From contig CAXXFH010000001.1 in assembly GCA_963677085.2 (NCBI GenBank), positions 62,001-126,000 of the forward strand: a DNA stretch of 64,000 nucleotides. The letters run 5' to 3'. Shown here one piece after another: positions 1 to 6,817 of this stretch. The translations under genes and the position numbers were made by a program. The notes beneath the pieces were generated by a model, which was not told the DNA's origin, did no database searches, and saw only the letters and a list, made by a program, of their open reading frames with translations. How positions within the stretch are numbered: the first letter of the stretch is position 1; the number at the start of each line of letters is the position of its first letter. Source of the DNA: G963677085 sp963677085 (lineage in GTDB: Bacteria; Planctomycetota; Planctomycetia; Pirellulales; Thermoguttaceae).

Positions 1-1
1 C

Positions 2-211
2 GCCGGCCTCGAAGCCACCGTCGAAATCGCCGGCCAGACATTCACCGTCAAGCTCCCGCAGACCGGTGACTGGAACAGTTTTCGCGGTTGCACCGCCGGC
101 AAAGTCGAGATCAAGCAGCGCGGCGTCCAAACCCTGAAAGTCCGTCCCGGCGACACCAAGAAGTGGAAAGCTATCAATCTCCGCGCCGTGCGGCTGATCC
201 CGACAGAGTAA
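2..211 (+). CDS. C-terminal end of a secreted protein, 5' truncated
   Basis: An open frame enters from the left edge and stops at TAA 209-211, giving 69 residues. It contains a run of short alternating beta-type segments (TFTVKLPQTGDW, VEIKQRGVQTLKVRP) and ends in KWKAINLRAVRLIP. Similar endings are common in planctomycete secreted sulfatases and glycosidases, where a small beta-sandwich or carbohydrate-binding-like domain closes the protein. The family cannot be fixed because the catalytic part lies outside the window. It is followed after 119 bp by the manC-like gene on the same strand. Confidence 0.55.
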   Translation, partial: AGLEATVEIAGQTFTVKLPQTGDWNSFRGCTAGKVEIKQRGVQTLKVRPGDTKKWKAINLRAVRLIPTE

Positions 212-330
212 TCTCAAGGACGAAAAACGTCCTCGCCCGCACAGTTACCGAGGTGCTCACGACGGTTGCGCAGTGTGAGCCAGGGCCGCAATCTCCAACC
301 AGCCACCCCTTCTAGCAGCAAGTATTTACC

Positions 331-1422
331 ATGCGTTACGCCGTCGTTCTCGCCGGAGGATCAGGCACGCGGCTTTGGCCGTGGAGCCGCTCGGCACTGC
401 CGAAGCAGTTACTCCCGCTTGCCGGCAACCAGACGCTGCTTCAACTGGCTTACGAACGACTTGAAGGAATCGTGCCTTCCGATCGCCGTCGCGTGTGCGC
501 CGGCGAAAGTCATCGCGCCCTGATCTGCCGCAGCCTGGGATTGTCCGATCGGCAATACATCGGGGAACCCATGGGCCGTGATACGGTCAACGCCCTTGGT
601 TTGTGTGCCGCGGTCTTGCACAAGAACGATCCCGAGGCGGTGATCGGCGTTTGCACCGCCGATCACATCATCGAGCCGGTGAAGGAGTTTGGCGCGATCT
701 TTGCCCAAGGCCTCGCGTTGGCGGAGCAGTACCCCAATGCGCTGATCACGTTTGGCATCGCGCCCACCGCGGCATCCACAGCGTACGGCTACCTCCAACT
801 TGGCGAAACGATCGGCGGCACGGCACGCGTCGTGGAGAGTTTTCGCGAGAAGCCGGATGCACCAACCGCACAAGTGTTCTTCGACGCCGGACCGACGAAG
901 TTCCTGTGGAACAGCGGCATGTTTGCGTGGCGCGCCGCGACCTTGCTCGACTGCATCCGCCGATATGAACCGGAAACTTGCGAGGGTTTGTTACGAATTG
1001 CCGAAGCCTGGGACGGCCCACAGCAGCATCAGTTGTTGGCCGACGTCTATCCCACTCTGAAGAAGATAAGCGTTGACTTCGCGGTCATGGAACGCGCCTC
1101 GCGCGATCCGCAGGTAAAGGTGCTGGCCGTACCCATGCCGCTCGAATGGATAGACGTCGGCTCTTGGAATGCTTTCGCCGAGATCTGCCGGCAGGACGAG
1201 CGCGGCAACGCGCTGTCTGCGGAGCGACACGTGCTCCACCGCACGAAAGGCACATTGGTCGTGTCCAGCGACCCGCAGCATTTAATCGCCGCGCTCGGTT
1301 GCGAGGACTTCATCATTGTCCACACCTCCGACGCAACGCTCGTGTGCCGTGCCGACCAAGTCGAGAACATCAAGGAACTCCACGAACTCGTGGCTAAGAA
1401 ATTCGGTGCAACGTTTGTCTGA
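331..1422 (+). CDS. manC: mannose-1-phosphate guanylyltransferase
   Basis: Predicted cytoplasmic nucleotidyltransferase of 363 residues making GDP-mannose from mannose 1-phosphate and GTP, the precursor for mannosylated glycans and GDP-fucose. The pyrophosphorylase signature GGSGTRLWPWSR is at residues 9-20, followed by PKQLLPL. The sugar-nucleotide motifs FREKP (near 171) and WNSGMFAW (near 193) are also present. The length fits the short single-domain class: the C-terminal cupin isomerase domain of bifunctional AlgA-type enzymes is absent. The ATG at 331 leads directly into the nucleotide-binding motif; no strong Shine-Dalgarno is visible. An integrase remnant follows immediately. Confidence 0.93.
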   Translation: MRYAVVLAGGSGTRLWPWSRSALPKQLLPLAGNQTLLQLAYERLEGIVPSDRRRVCAGESHRALICRSLGLSDRQYIGEPMGRDTVNALGLCAAVLHKNDPEAVIGVCTADHIIEPVKEFGAIFAQGLALAEQYPNALITFGIAPTAASTAYGYLQLGETIGGTARVVESFREKPDAPTAQVFFDAGPTKFLWNSGMFAWRAATLLDCIRRYEPETCEGLLRIAEAWDGPQQHQLLADVYPTLKKISVDFAVMERASRDPQVKVLAVPMPLEWIDVGSWNAFAEICRQDERGNALSAERHVLHRTKGTLVVSSDPQHLIAALGCEDFIIVHTSDATLVCRADQVENIKELHELVAKKFGATFV

Positions 1423-1491
1423 CCGTCAGTTGCGAAAAGAGCCCGGCCGCGGCTTCCCGGAGCCCGAGTAGATCCGACGCCCGTTGGCCAG

Positions 1492-2124
1492 TGGTCGCAT
1501 CTGCACCTCAAGGCGAAGTCGTCGGAGGGTCTCAAGAAGCCTCAGTCGCAACCTCGCCTGCATTCGTTTGGCCCGGAAGGCGAAAAGTCGCTCTATGGGG
1601 CAACCGAAGAATGTCTCCGGCGTTTCCTCTTGCCGGTGATTCATATGGGGCTGCGTTCCTCCTGCGAGTTGGCTAGAATCACCGCCGCCGACGTCGAGGA
1701 GACCGATCGAGGCATGATGTGGCGGGTGTACTCGTCGAAGACCAAAAAGATCCGCAAAATCCCAGTAAGTCGGGCGGTGGCGGAATTGGCCCACCAATTG
1801 ATGAAGACGGCGCCGAAGGGCTCCGGCTTGCCATTGTTTCGCAACACGATGTGCAGACCGCGGAAGCGGATGACTGGCGTGGTCCGGTTCCTCACGATCA
1901 AAGCAATGTTGGATTGGGACAAGGATCCAGTCAAGGCGTGGTATTCTTGTTACACGTATTGGCACACGTTCGTTCACTCGATGTTGTCCGGCTATTGGAC
2001 GGGCGGTGTGGGCTGTTTCATCGAGACGCTTGCCGAACTGATCGGCGATACTCCCAAGGTCGCCTTTGACCACTACGGCAATGTGCAGAGGCAAATAGTG
2101 GGAGCCGTGGAAGAACTTGTCCAA
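1492..2124 (+). pseudogene. degenerate tyrosine recombinase (integrase) remnant
   Basis: An open frame without a credible start reads as the catalytic half of a tyrosine integrase. GATEECLRRFLLPVIHMGLR corresponds to the box I region, SKTKKIRKIPV to the beta-hairpin with the catalytic Lys, and GDTPKVAFDHYG to the Tyr box. The box II segment reads YTYWHTFVHSML where the family has a C/L-R-H-T-F core, so the catalytic Arg is replaced by Trp. The N-terminal SAM-like domain is missing. Homology ends near 2100, where a fragment of repeat R1 (2125-2163) continues the frame. Most likely a dead relic of an integrative element; no attachment sites or cargo are visible. Confidence 0.7.
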
Positions 2125-2163
2125 TTGGTCGCCTTCGGCTCATTAGCCATGCAAGTGCCAATA
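2125..2163 (-). repeat. R1 dispersed repeat, partial copy
   Basis: This 39-bp segment matches 43423-43461 with one mismatch and corresponds to the outer half of the 95-bp R1 repeat (full copies at 3631, 41016 and 62016). It ends at the GCAAG terminal repeat. It lies directly at the 3' end of the integrase remnant. Confidence 0.7.
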
Positions 2164-2274
2164 GGCTTCAGAATCGAGGCACTTCGGCGACATCAAATGG
2201 CCGTGCCACCCCGAGCGGGCAGCCCCTTCGGGCTAACGGCACAACACCCATCGGCATTGTGGTGAGGAAAAACC

Positions 2275-2302
2275 TTTACAAACTATAAAACGGCAATACA
2301 AT
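2275..2302 (+). promoter_or_regulatory. candidate sigma-70-type promoter for the NMP-kinase-like gene
   Basis: TTTACA at 2275-2280 and TACAAT at 2297-2302 are separated by 16 bp in a locally AT-rich stretch about 55 bp upstream of the ATG at 2357. Identified by motif only. Confidence 0.4.
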
Positions 2303-2356
2303 GGACGGCGTCGGTGGGACTCTCCTCCAATTCCTCTTTTCTTTGGAGGCTCAGCC

Positions 2357-3070
2357 ATGAAGAAAGAGCAGCCTTTTACGGAACCCACCATTGTGGCCGA
2401 AGCGGAACGCAGGATGCAGGCCTGGGTGCGGACGGCCGAGATTGAAGATCGTGCGCTGCGAACCCAAACTGCGGAGCAGATCGCCCGGAGTATCAAGCCC
2501 TTTTTGACTATCTCTCGTGAAGCAGGGGCCGGGGGGGGCGAAATTGCCAAGGCCGTGGGCAAAGAACTCGGCTGGGAGGTGTTCGACAAAAACCTCCTCG
2601 ATTTCGTTGCCGAGCGGTTCCACCTTTCGCGTCCTATGCTCGAACACGTTGACGAAACGCCCAGCAATTGGGTTCACGACGTGATCGGTACCTGGATCGA
2701 CCGCCACATCATCCCGCACGACAAATACGTGGCCCATCTCGGGCCCGTCGTGCTGGCGTTGTCTCGGCGAGAAAGCGTTGTGCTAGTGGGACGCGGTACC
2801 CAATTTCTGTTGCCTCGCGACAAGGGTTTGGCTGTCCGGATAATTGCTCCACTGAAATATCGCGTGGAGCGGGTGATGCGTCACGAGAATCTCTCGGAAT
2901 ACGATGCCCAGCGTTACATCCGCAGAATCGACCATGGGCGAGGAGATTTTGTCCAACGCTACTTCCACCAAGACATCAACGATCCGCACCTCTACGACTT
3001 GGTGATTAACGTGGCGAACCTCGATCCGGACGATGTCGTAGACCACATTGTGGCCGCATTCCGCCGTTAA
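2357..3070 (+). CDS. cytidylate kinase-like family protein
   Basis: 237 residues. The N-terminal 45 residues are a charged helical extension. Then comes a P-loop-like segment ISREAGAGGGEIAKAVG (about 52-68), in which the usual GxxxxGK[ST] is replaced by a Gly-rich loop, as in the Cytidylate_kin2 family. VVLVGRG near 140 and the Arg-rich lid RRIDHGRGDFVQRYF fit a nucleoside-monophosphate-kinase fold. It is probably cytoplasmic and phosphorylates a (d)NMP, but the true substrate of this family is uncertain. GGAGG at 2345-2349 sits 7 nt before the ATG, fixing the start. Repeat R2 lies directly downstream and could serve as its 3' end. Confidence 0.8.
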   Translation: MKKEQPFTEPTIVAEAERRMQAWVRTAEIEDRALRTQTAEQIARSIKPFLTISREAGAGGGEIAKAVGKELGWEVFDKNLLDFVAERFHLSRPMLEHVDETPSNWVHDVIGTWIDRHIIPHDKYVAHLGPVVLALSRRESVVLVGRGTQFLLPRDKGLAVRIIAPLKYRVERVMRHENLSEYDAQRYIRRIDHGRGDFVQRYFHQDINDPHLYDLVINVANLDPDDVVDHIVAAFRR

Positions 3071-3080
3071 GGACAGAGGC

Positions 3081-3158
3081 CGATAAACAACTTGCCGATG
3101 TTCCGGGCCGTTTTCGGCGGCTCTCCGGTTTTGCCTTGGAAACGGCAAGTTGTTTTCG
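3081..3158 (-). repeat. R2 dispersed repeat, copy 1
   Basis: Bounded by a perfect 13-bp inverted repeat: AAACAACTTGCCG at 3085-3097 and its reverse complement at 3143-3155. The interior (CGGAGAGCC, AAAACCG on the minus strand) aligns with R2 copies at 9231 and 48111. It begins 11 bp after the kinase stop codon, and the right arm runs into TTTT, so it could also act as a long-loop terminator. Confidence 0.7.
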
Positions 3159-3328
3159 AGCCGTCTTAATCGCAATGGGGTAGGGCGAGTACAAAAAGTT
3201 CGACGGTGAAGAGACGTCGCAATCAAAACGCGATGGCCGGGCCACCTACTACGGCCGGTCGATTTTGGCTACGGTGGTTTTTGCGCCGAGCGCGAGTCAT
3301 GGGCCTGTGTTGCCTTGCATTGCACGTC

Positions 3329-3393
3329 GGATGCCACTCCTCACCTACATGTGCAGGCCGAACACGCCCACGCAAGCGCGGGCATGGTACACC
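3329..3393. repeat. decayed R3-type inverted repeat
   Basis: The right part (CGCCCACGCAAGCGCGGGCATGG and flanks, about 3364-3392) resembles the right arm of the near-perfect inverted repeat at 61471-61544. The left arm is barely recognisable. Confidence 0.4.
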
Positions 3394-3489
3394 TTTTTTT
3401 TGAGTTGGCAAGGCACCAGGTGGCCAGCGGGGAATTTTCGCGAGAAACCCGCGAACCAGCGTACCCTTTTCCTTCTCTTGTCTTCGCGT

Positions 3490-3532
3490 GGCGGTAGGCA
3501 GGGGGGAGATTTTGCCTGCCTAACCTACCGCC
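3490..3532. repeat. palindrome / hairpin
   Basis: GGCGGTAGG at 3490-3498 pairs perfectly with CCTACCGCC at 3524-3532, with a further CAGG/CCTG pairing inside. No T-tract follows, so an intrinsic terminator is not indicated. Confidence 0.5.
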
Positions 3533-3630
3533 CCGTGCCCCAACGGGTTGAGCGACTTGCGTTTTCTGGCCTTCTGCTCGCTCCGCTGTCCACTTTGCAA
3601 AGCCGCTTTCGGGTGGTACTCTTATTAATC

Positions 3631-3725
3631 GATGTCTGCATTGTGAATGTTCGTTCCTGGTAACCAAACGCCTGGAAATCCAGGCTCCCGTTGGGCGCCT
3701 TCCGCTCATTGGCTATGCAGGCCTC
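3631..3725 (-). repeat. R1 dispersed repeat, full copy
   Basis: Exactly 95 bp in the minus orientation relative to 62016-62110. The central palindrome CCTGGAAATCCAGG is intact (3670-3683). The terminal repeats are diverged (GATGTCTGC and GCAGGCCTC against GACGCTTGC and GCAAGCGTC). Confidence 0.75.
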
Positions 3726-3817
3726 AAAGGGTTCGGCAAGCCCGACGGGCAGCCATAGGGTGGCTCCATCCGCATGAGACACCCTTCTAACCACGTTTCG
3801 AGCGAAGAGGCAACAAC

Positions 3818-4396
3818 GTGATGACTCGATATGAACATGTTTACGTGTTGAACGTCATGTCGGACGACCATCCGGGAATCGTCGCCGCCGTGACCGGCGC
3901 GGTCGAATCGTTGGGCGGCAATATCGACGCATGCAGCCAAACGGTCCTGGGCGGATACTTCACCCTGATTATGATCGTGAGTGTACCCGAGCGGATTGAG
4001 CCGGAGCAGTTGGCCGAACGTGTGCAGGCCTCGGGCAACTCGAACTCGGTTTTCCAGGTGCTCGTTCGCCCAGCACAGAAAAACCACAAGTTTGAGCCGT
4101 CCGAGCCCTGCGATAAGTTTGTGATTACTGCCTTCGGCGACGACCGGCCGGGTATCGTTCGTTCCTTTAGCCAGTACTTGGCCGGGAAAGACATAAATAT
4201 TGTCGATCTCTATGGGGATCGAAGCGGCAAGGAGTTTGTGTTGATTGGCGAGGTGCAAGTGCCAAAACACTGGGACATCCGCATGTTACAGGCCGATTTG
4301 GAGCAGATGGGCGAAGAGTTGGGATTCACTGTCAAGCTGCAACACGAAAACGTGTTTGTTGCCACGAACCAATTGCGACTAACCCCGGCACAGTAA
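3818..4396 (+). CDS. double ACT-domain protein (GcvR-like)
   Basis: 192 residues made of two ACT domains. The first opens with DDHPGIVAAVTGAVESLGGN (about 16-35) and the second with DDRPGIVRSFSQYLAGKDIN (about 108-127). ACT domains bind small ligands, usually amino acids. This arrangement resembles the glycine-cleavage regulator GcvR and has no DNA-binding domain, so it probably acts by protein-protein or ligand binding in the cytoplasm. The start is GTG 3818 or ATG 3821, both close behind GAAGAGG at 3804-3810. It lies 12 bp upstream of the UPF0210 gene and is very likely co-transcribed with it. Confidence 0.85.
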   Translation: MMTRYEHVYVLNVMSDDHPGIVAAVTGAVESLGGNIDACSQTVLGGYFTLIMIVSVPERIEPEQLAERVQASGNSNSVFQVLVRPAQKNHKFEPSEPCDKFVITAFGDDRPGIVRSFSQYLAGKDINIVDLYGDRSGKEFVLIGEVQVPKHWDIRMLQADLEQMGEELGFTVKLQHENVFVATNQLRLTPAQ

Positions 4397-4408
4397 GGCA
4401 ACCCACCG

Positions 4409-5782
4409 ATGCTGCGAACCGACGAGATTCTCTCCACGATTGAAATGCTCCATGCCGAGCACCTTGATGTACGCACCGTGACCTTGGCGTTGAACGTCGA
4501 CGATTGTGCCGCCCCGAGCGCCGACCACCTTTGCCGAAAGCTCCGGCAAAAAATCGTCTCGCGTGCCAGCCGGTTGGTCGAGATTTGCGACCGGGTTGGT
4601 GCTAAGTACAGCATTCCCGTGATCAACAAACGACTGGCCATTTCGCCGGCAGCCACGATTCTTGCCGCCCACGGCAAGTCAGGAGCGGTCCAGGTGGCCC
4701 AAACCCTTGACGAAGCGGCGTTAACATGCGGCGTGGATTTCGTGGGTGGATTCTCCGCGCATGTCCAGAAAGGAATCGGCGCGGGCGACGAGGTGGTCAT
4801 CAACTCGTTGCCCGAGGTACTGGCCACGACCAAGCGAGTGTGCTCGTCGATCAACGTGGCGTCGCGCAAGGCTGGGATCAACATGGACGCCATCCACCGC
4901 ATGGGCCACGTAATCCTTGACATCGCCGCGGCCACGGCCGACAACCAAGGTTTTGGCTGTGCGAAACTCGTGGTGTTTTCCAACATCCCGGAAGACAACC
5001 CGTTTATGGCGGGCGCTTCGATGGGGCCGGGCGAGCCGGAAGCTACGGTAAACATCGGCGTTTCGGGGCCGGGGGTGGTTTCCAGCGCGCTTAAGCGGCG
5101 GTTGGCGCGGGATGAAAATCTCACGCTTGGCGATTTGGCCGAAGAAATCAAAATCACCAGCTTCCGCGTGACACGTGTGGGCGAGTTGATCGGCCGCGAG
5201 GTGGCTCAAGAGTTGGGCGTGGCGTTTGGTATCGTCGATCTCTCTTTGGCTCCCACGCCCGATGTAGGCGATAGCGTCGGCGAGATTCTGCGGGCACTGG
5301 GTATCGACCAAATCGGTGCCCCAGGATCCACTGCCGCGGTGGCCATGCTCAACGATGCCGTGAAGAAGGGTGGGTTGTTCGCTTCTAGTTCGGTCGGTGG
5401 GCTTAGTGGAGCGTTTATTCCTGTGAGCGAAGACGCCGCCCTGGCCGACGCGGTGGCCAAGGGACATTTGGTGCTCGAGAAGCTCGAAGCCATGACTAGC
5501 GTGTGCTCGGTGGGCCTCGACATGGTAGCCATCCCGGGCGACACTCCGGCCGAAACGATTGCCGCCATCATTGCCGACGAGATGGCCATTGGCGTAATCA
5601 ACGACAAAACGACTGCCTGTCGCTTGGTGCCGGTGCCCGGGGCCAAGGCGGGCGATAACGTCGATTTCGGCGGGCTATTCGGCTCCACGCCGATTATCGA
5701 AGTTCGCAACGCTGGAGCCAGTCATCGGTTTGTACATCTCGGCGGCCGCATCCCGGCTCCTATTCAGGCATTGCGCAACTGA
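4409..5782 (+). CDS. UPF0210 / DUF711 family (PFL-like) protein
   Basis: 457 residues matching UPF0210 in length and composition, with Gly/Ala-rich segments such as GVSGPGVVSSAL, GAPGSTAAVAMLND and GGLSGAFIPVSEDA. The family is conserved in bacteria and archaea, is predicted to be cytoplasmic, has a glycyl-radical-like barrel fold, and has no proven reaction. Its gene is usually found beside a small ACT-domain gene, as here (12-bp gap), suggesting that the ACT protein senses a metabolite for it. A strong hairpin follows at 5818-5844. No glycyl-radical activase is visible nearby. Confidence 0.88.
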   Translation: MLRTDEILSTIEMLHAEHLDVRTVTLALNVDDCAAPSADHLCRKLRQKIVSRASRLVEICDRVGAKYSIPVINKRLAISPAATILAAHGKSGAVQVAQTLDEAALTCGVDFVGGFSAHVQKGIGAGDEVVINSLPEVLATTKRVCSSINVASRKAGINMDAIHRMGHVILDIAAATADNQGFGCAKLVVFSNIPEDNPFMAGASMGPGEPEATVNIGVSGPGVVSSALKRRLARDENLTLGDLAEEIKITSFRVTRVGELIGREVAQELGVAFGIVDLSLAPTPDVGDSVGEILRALGIDQIGAPGSTAAVAMLNDAVKKGGLFASSSVGGLSGAFIPVSEDAALADAVAKGHLVLEKLEAMTSVCSVGLDMVAIPGDTPAETIAAIIADEMAIGVINDKTTACRLVPVPGAKAGDNVDFGGLFGSTPIIEVRNAGASHRFVHLGGRIPAPIQALRN

Positions 5783-5817
5783 GGCCGGTGTTTGGAAGTG
5801 CGTTTTGAAAACATCGT

Positions 5818-5844
5818 CCCCTCTCCCGTGCGGCGGGAGAGGGG
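5818..5844. terminator. hairpin terminator between convergent genes
   Basis: CCCCTCTCCCG (5818-5828) pairs perfectly with CGGGAGAGGGG (5834-5844) around a 5-nt loop. There is no long T-run, but the position 35 bp after the UPF0210 stop, and before the 3' end of the opposing pcrA gene prior to IS insertion, suits a bidirectional terminator. Confidence 0.6.
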
Positions 5845-5859
5845 AGGAAGTCTTTCTTA

Positions 5860-6817
5860 GAGGCTATCCGGAAAGGGTGTTTGTTGTAAGTAGTGAGGCT
5901 GCATAGAATTACACCTCCAAATTCAAGGAAAGGTAATTGCTATGCAGACGATTACGCGAAAGCGATATACGACCGATTTGACCGATGAACAATGGGCAAT
6001 CCTGGAGCCGCTGATTCCACCCGCGAAGCGGGGAGGACGACACCGCACGGTGAACCTGCGGGAGGTGATCAACACGATCCTGTACCTCAATCGCACGGGC
6101 TGCCACTGGGACATGCTGCCCCATGACTTGTTGCCCAAAAGCACGGTGTACGACTATTTTGCCCGCTGGCGCGATGACGGCACGTGGCAACGGATGATGG
6201 ATGCCCTGCGAGCCCGGGTCCGGACGGCGGTCGGCCGAGAGCCGACGCCCAGTGCCGCAGTGATCGACAGCCAGACGGTCAAGACCACGGAGGCTGGCGG
6301 GGAACGCGGATACGACCCCGGCAAGAAGACCACCGGCCGAAAACGCCATTTTCTCGTGGATACGCTGGGCTTGCTGCTGGTTGTCGTGGTGACCAGCGCG
6401 GCCTGGGATGATGCCTGGGCGGTCCCGTCGGTGTTGGGACAGATGCGTCGGCGTGACTATCCGCGATTGCGCACGATCTTTGCGGACCAGAAGTACCACA
6501 ACCATGACTTGGAAGCCTGGATGGCACAATCCCACCAACCCTGGAAGCTGGAAGTCGTCCCGCGACGGGAGACGCCTGGCCGGTTCGAGTTGCAGCCCAA
6601 ACGCTGGGTGGTGGAACGCACCTATGCGTGGAACGGACGGTATCGTCGGCACAACAAAGACCTGGAGCGGCGAACGGATTCGAGCGAGTCGATGATCCGC
6701 ATCAGCACGATTCACTTGATACTCCGACGTCTGACCAAGCCCCATCCCGTTCCTGAGTTCCATTACCGTGCCGCGTGAAAAGCCTCAATTTCCCGGGGAA
6801 TCTTCCCGGATAGCCTC
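5860..6817 (+). mobile_element. IS5-family insertion sequence, 958 bp, complete
   Basis: Terminal inverted repeats start GAGGCTATCCGG on the left (5860-5871) and end with its reverse complement on the right (6806-6817), with further partial matching inward. TA dinucleotides flank both ends (5858-5859 and 6818-6819), consistent with a 2-bp target duplication as in the IS427-like subgroup. It carries one uninterrupted transposase gene. The right junction falls within the stop codon of pcrA. Confidence 0.9.
5942..6778 (+). CDS. IS5-family transposase
   Basis: 278 residues covering both parts of the fold in one frame: the N-terminal DUF4096-like region (TDEQWAILEPLIPP) and a DDE catalytic domain. 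The acidic triad candidates are in VIDSQTVKT, FADQKYHN and WVVERTYAW. The ERTYAWNGRYRRHNKDLE segment matches the family's Y-2-R-3-E-6-K-type signature. Many relatives split this into two genes with a programmed frameshift; here it is continuous and apparently intact. The start ATG is 82 bp inside the left end. Confidence 0.93.
   Translation: MQTITRKRYTTDLTDEQWAILEPLIPPAKRGGRHRTVNLREVINTILYLNRTGCHWDMLPHDLLPKSTVYDYFARWRDDGTWQRMMDALRARVRTAVGREPTPSAAVIDSQTVKTTEAGGERGYDPGKKTTGRKRHFLVDTLGLLLVVVVTSAAWDDAWAVPSVLGQMRRRDYPRLRTIFADQKYHNHDLEAWMAQSHQPWKLEVVPRRETPGRFELQPKRWVVERTYAWNGRYRRHNKDLERRTDSSESMIRISTIHLILRRLTKPHPVPEFHYRAA

Larger units (their letters stand above)
3071..3817. other. repeat-rich non-coding gap
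   Basis: A 747-bp gap with no convincing gene. It holds R2 copy 1 (3081-3158), a decayed R3-type segment (3329-3393), a palindrome with 9-bp arms (3490-3532) and full-length R1 (3631-3725). Short open frames here have neither ribosome-binding sites nor recognisable motifs. Confidence 0.7.

Noticed and set aside
2205..2245. Hairpin between the integrase remnant and the kinase as terminator
   Set aside because: Pairing (AGCCC/GGGCT and GTGCC/GGCAC) is modest and lacks a T-run.
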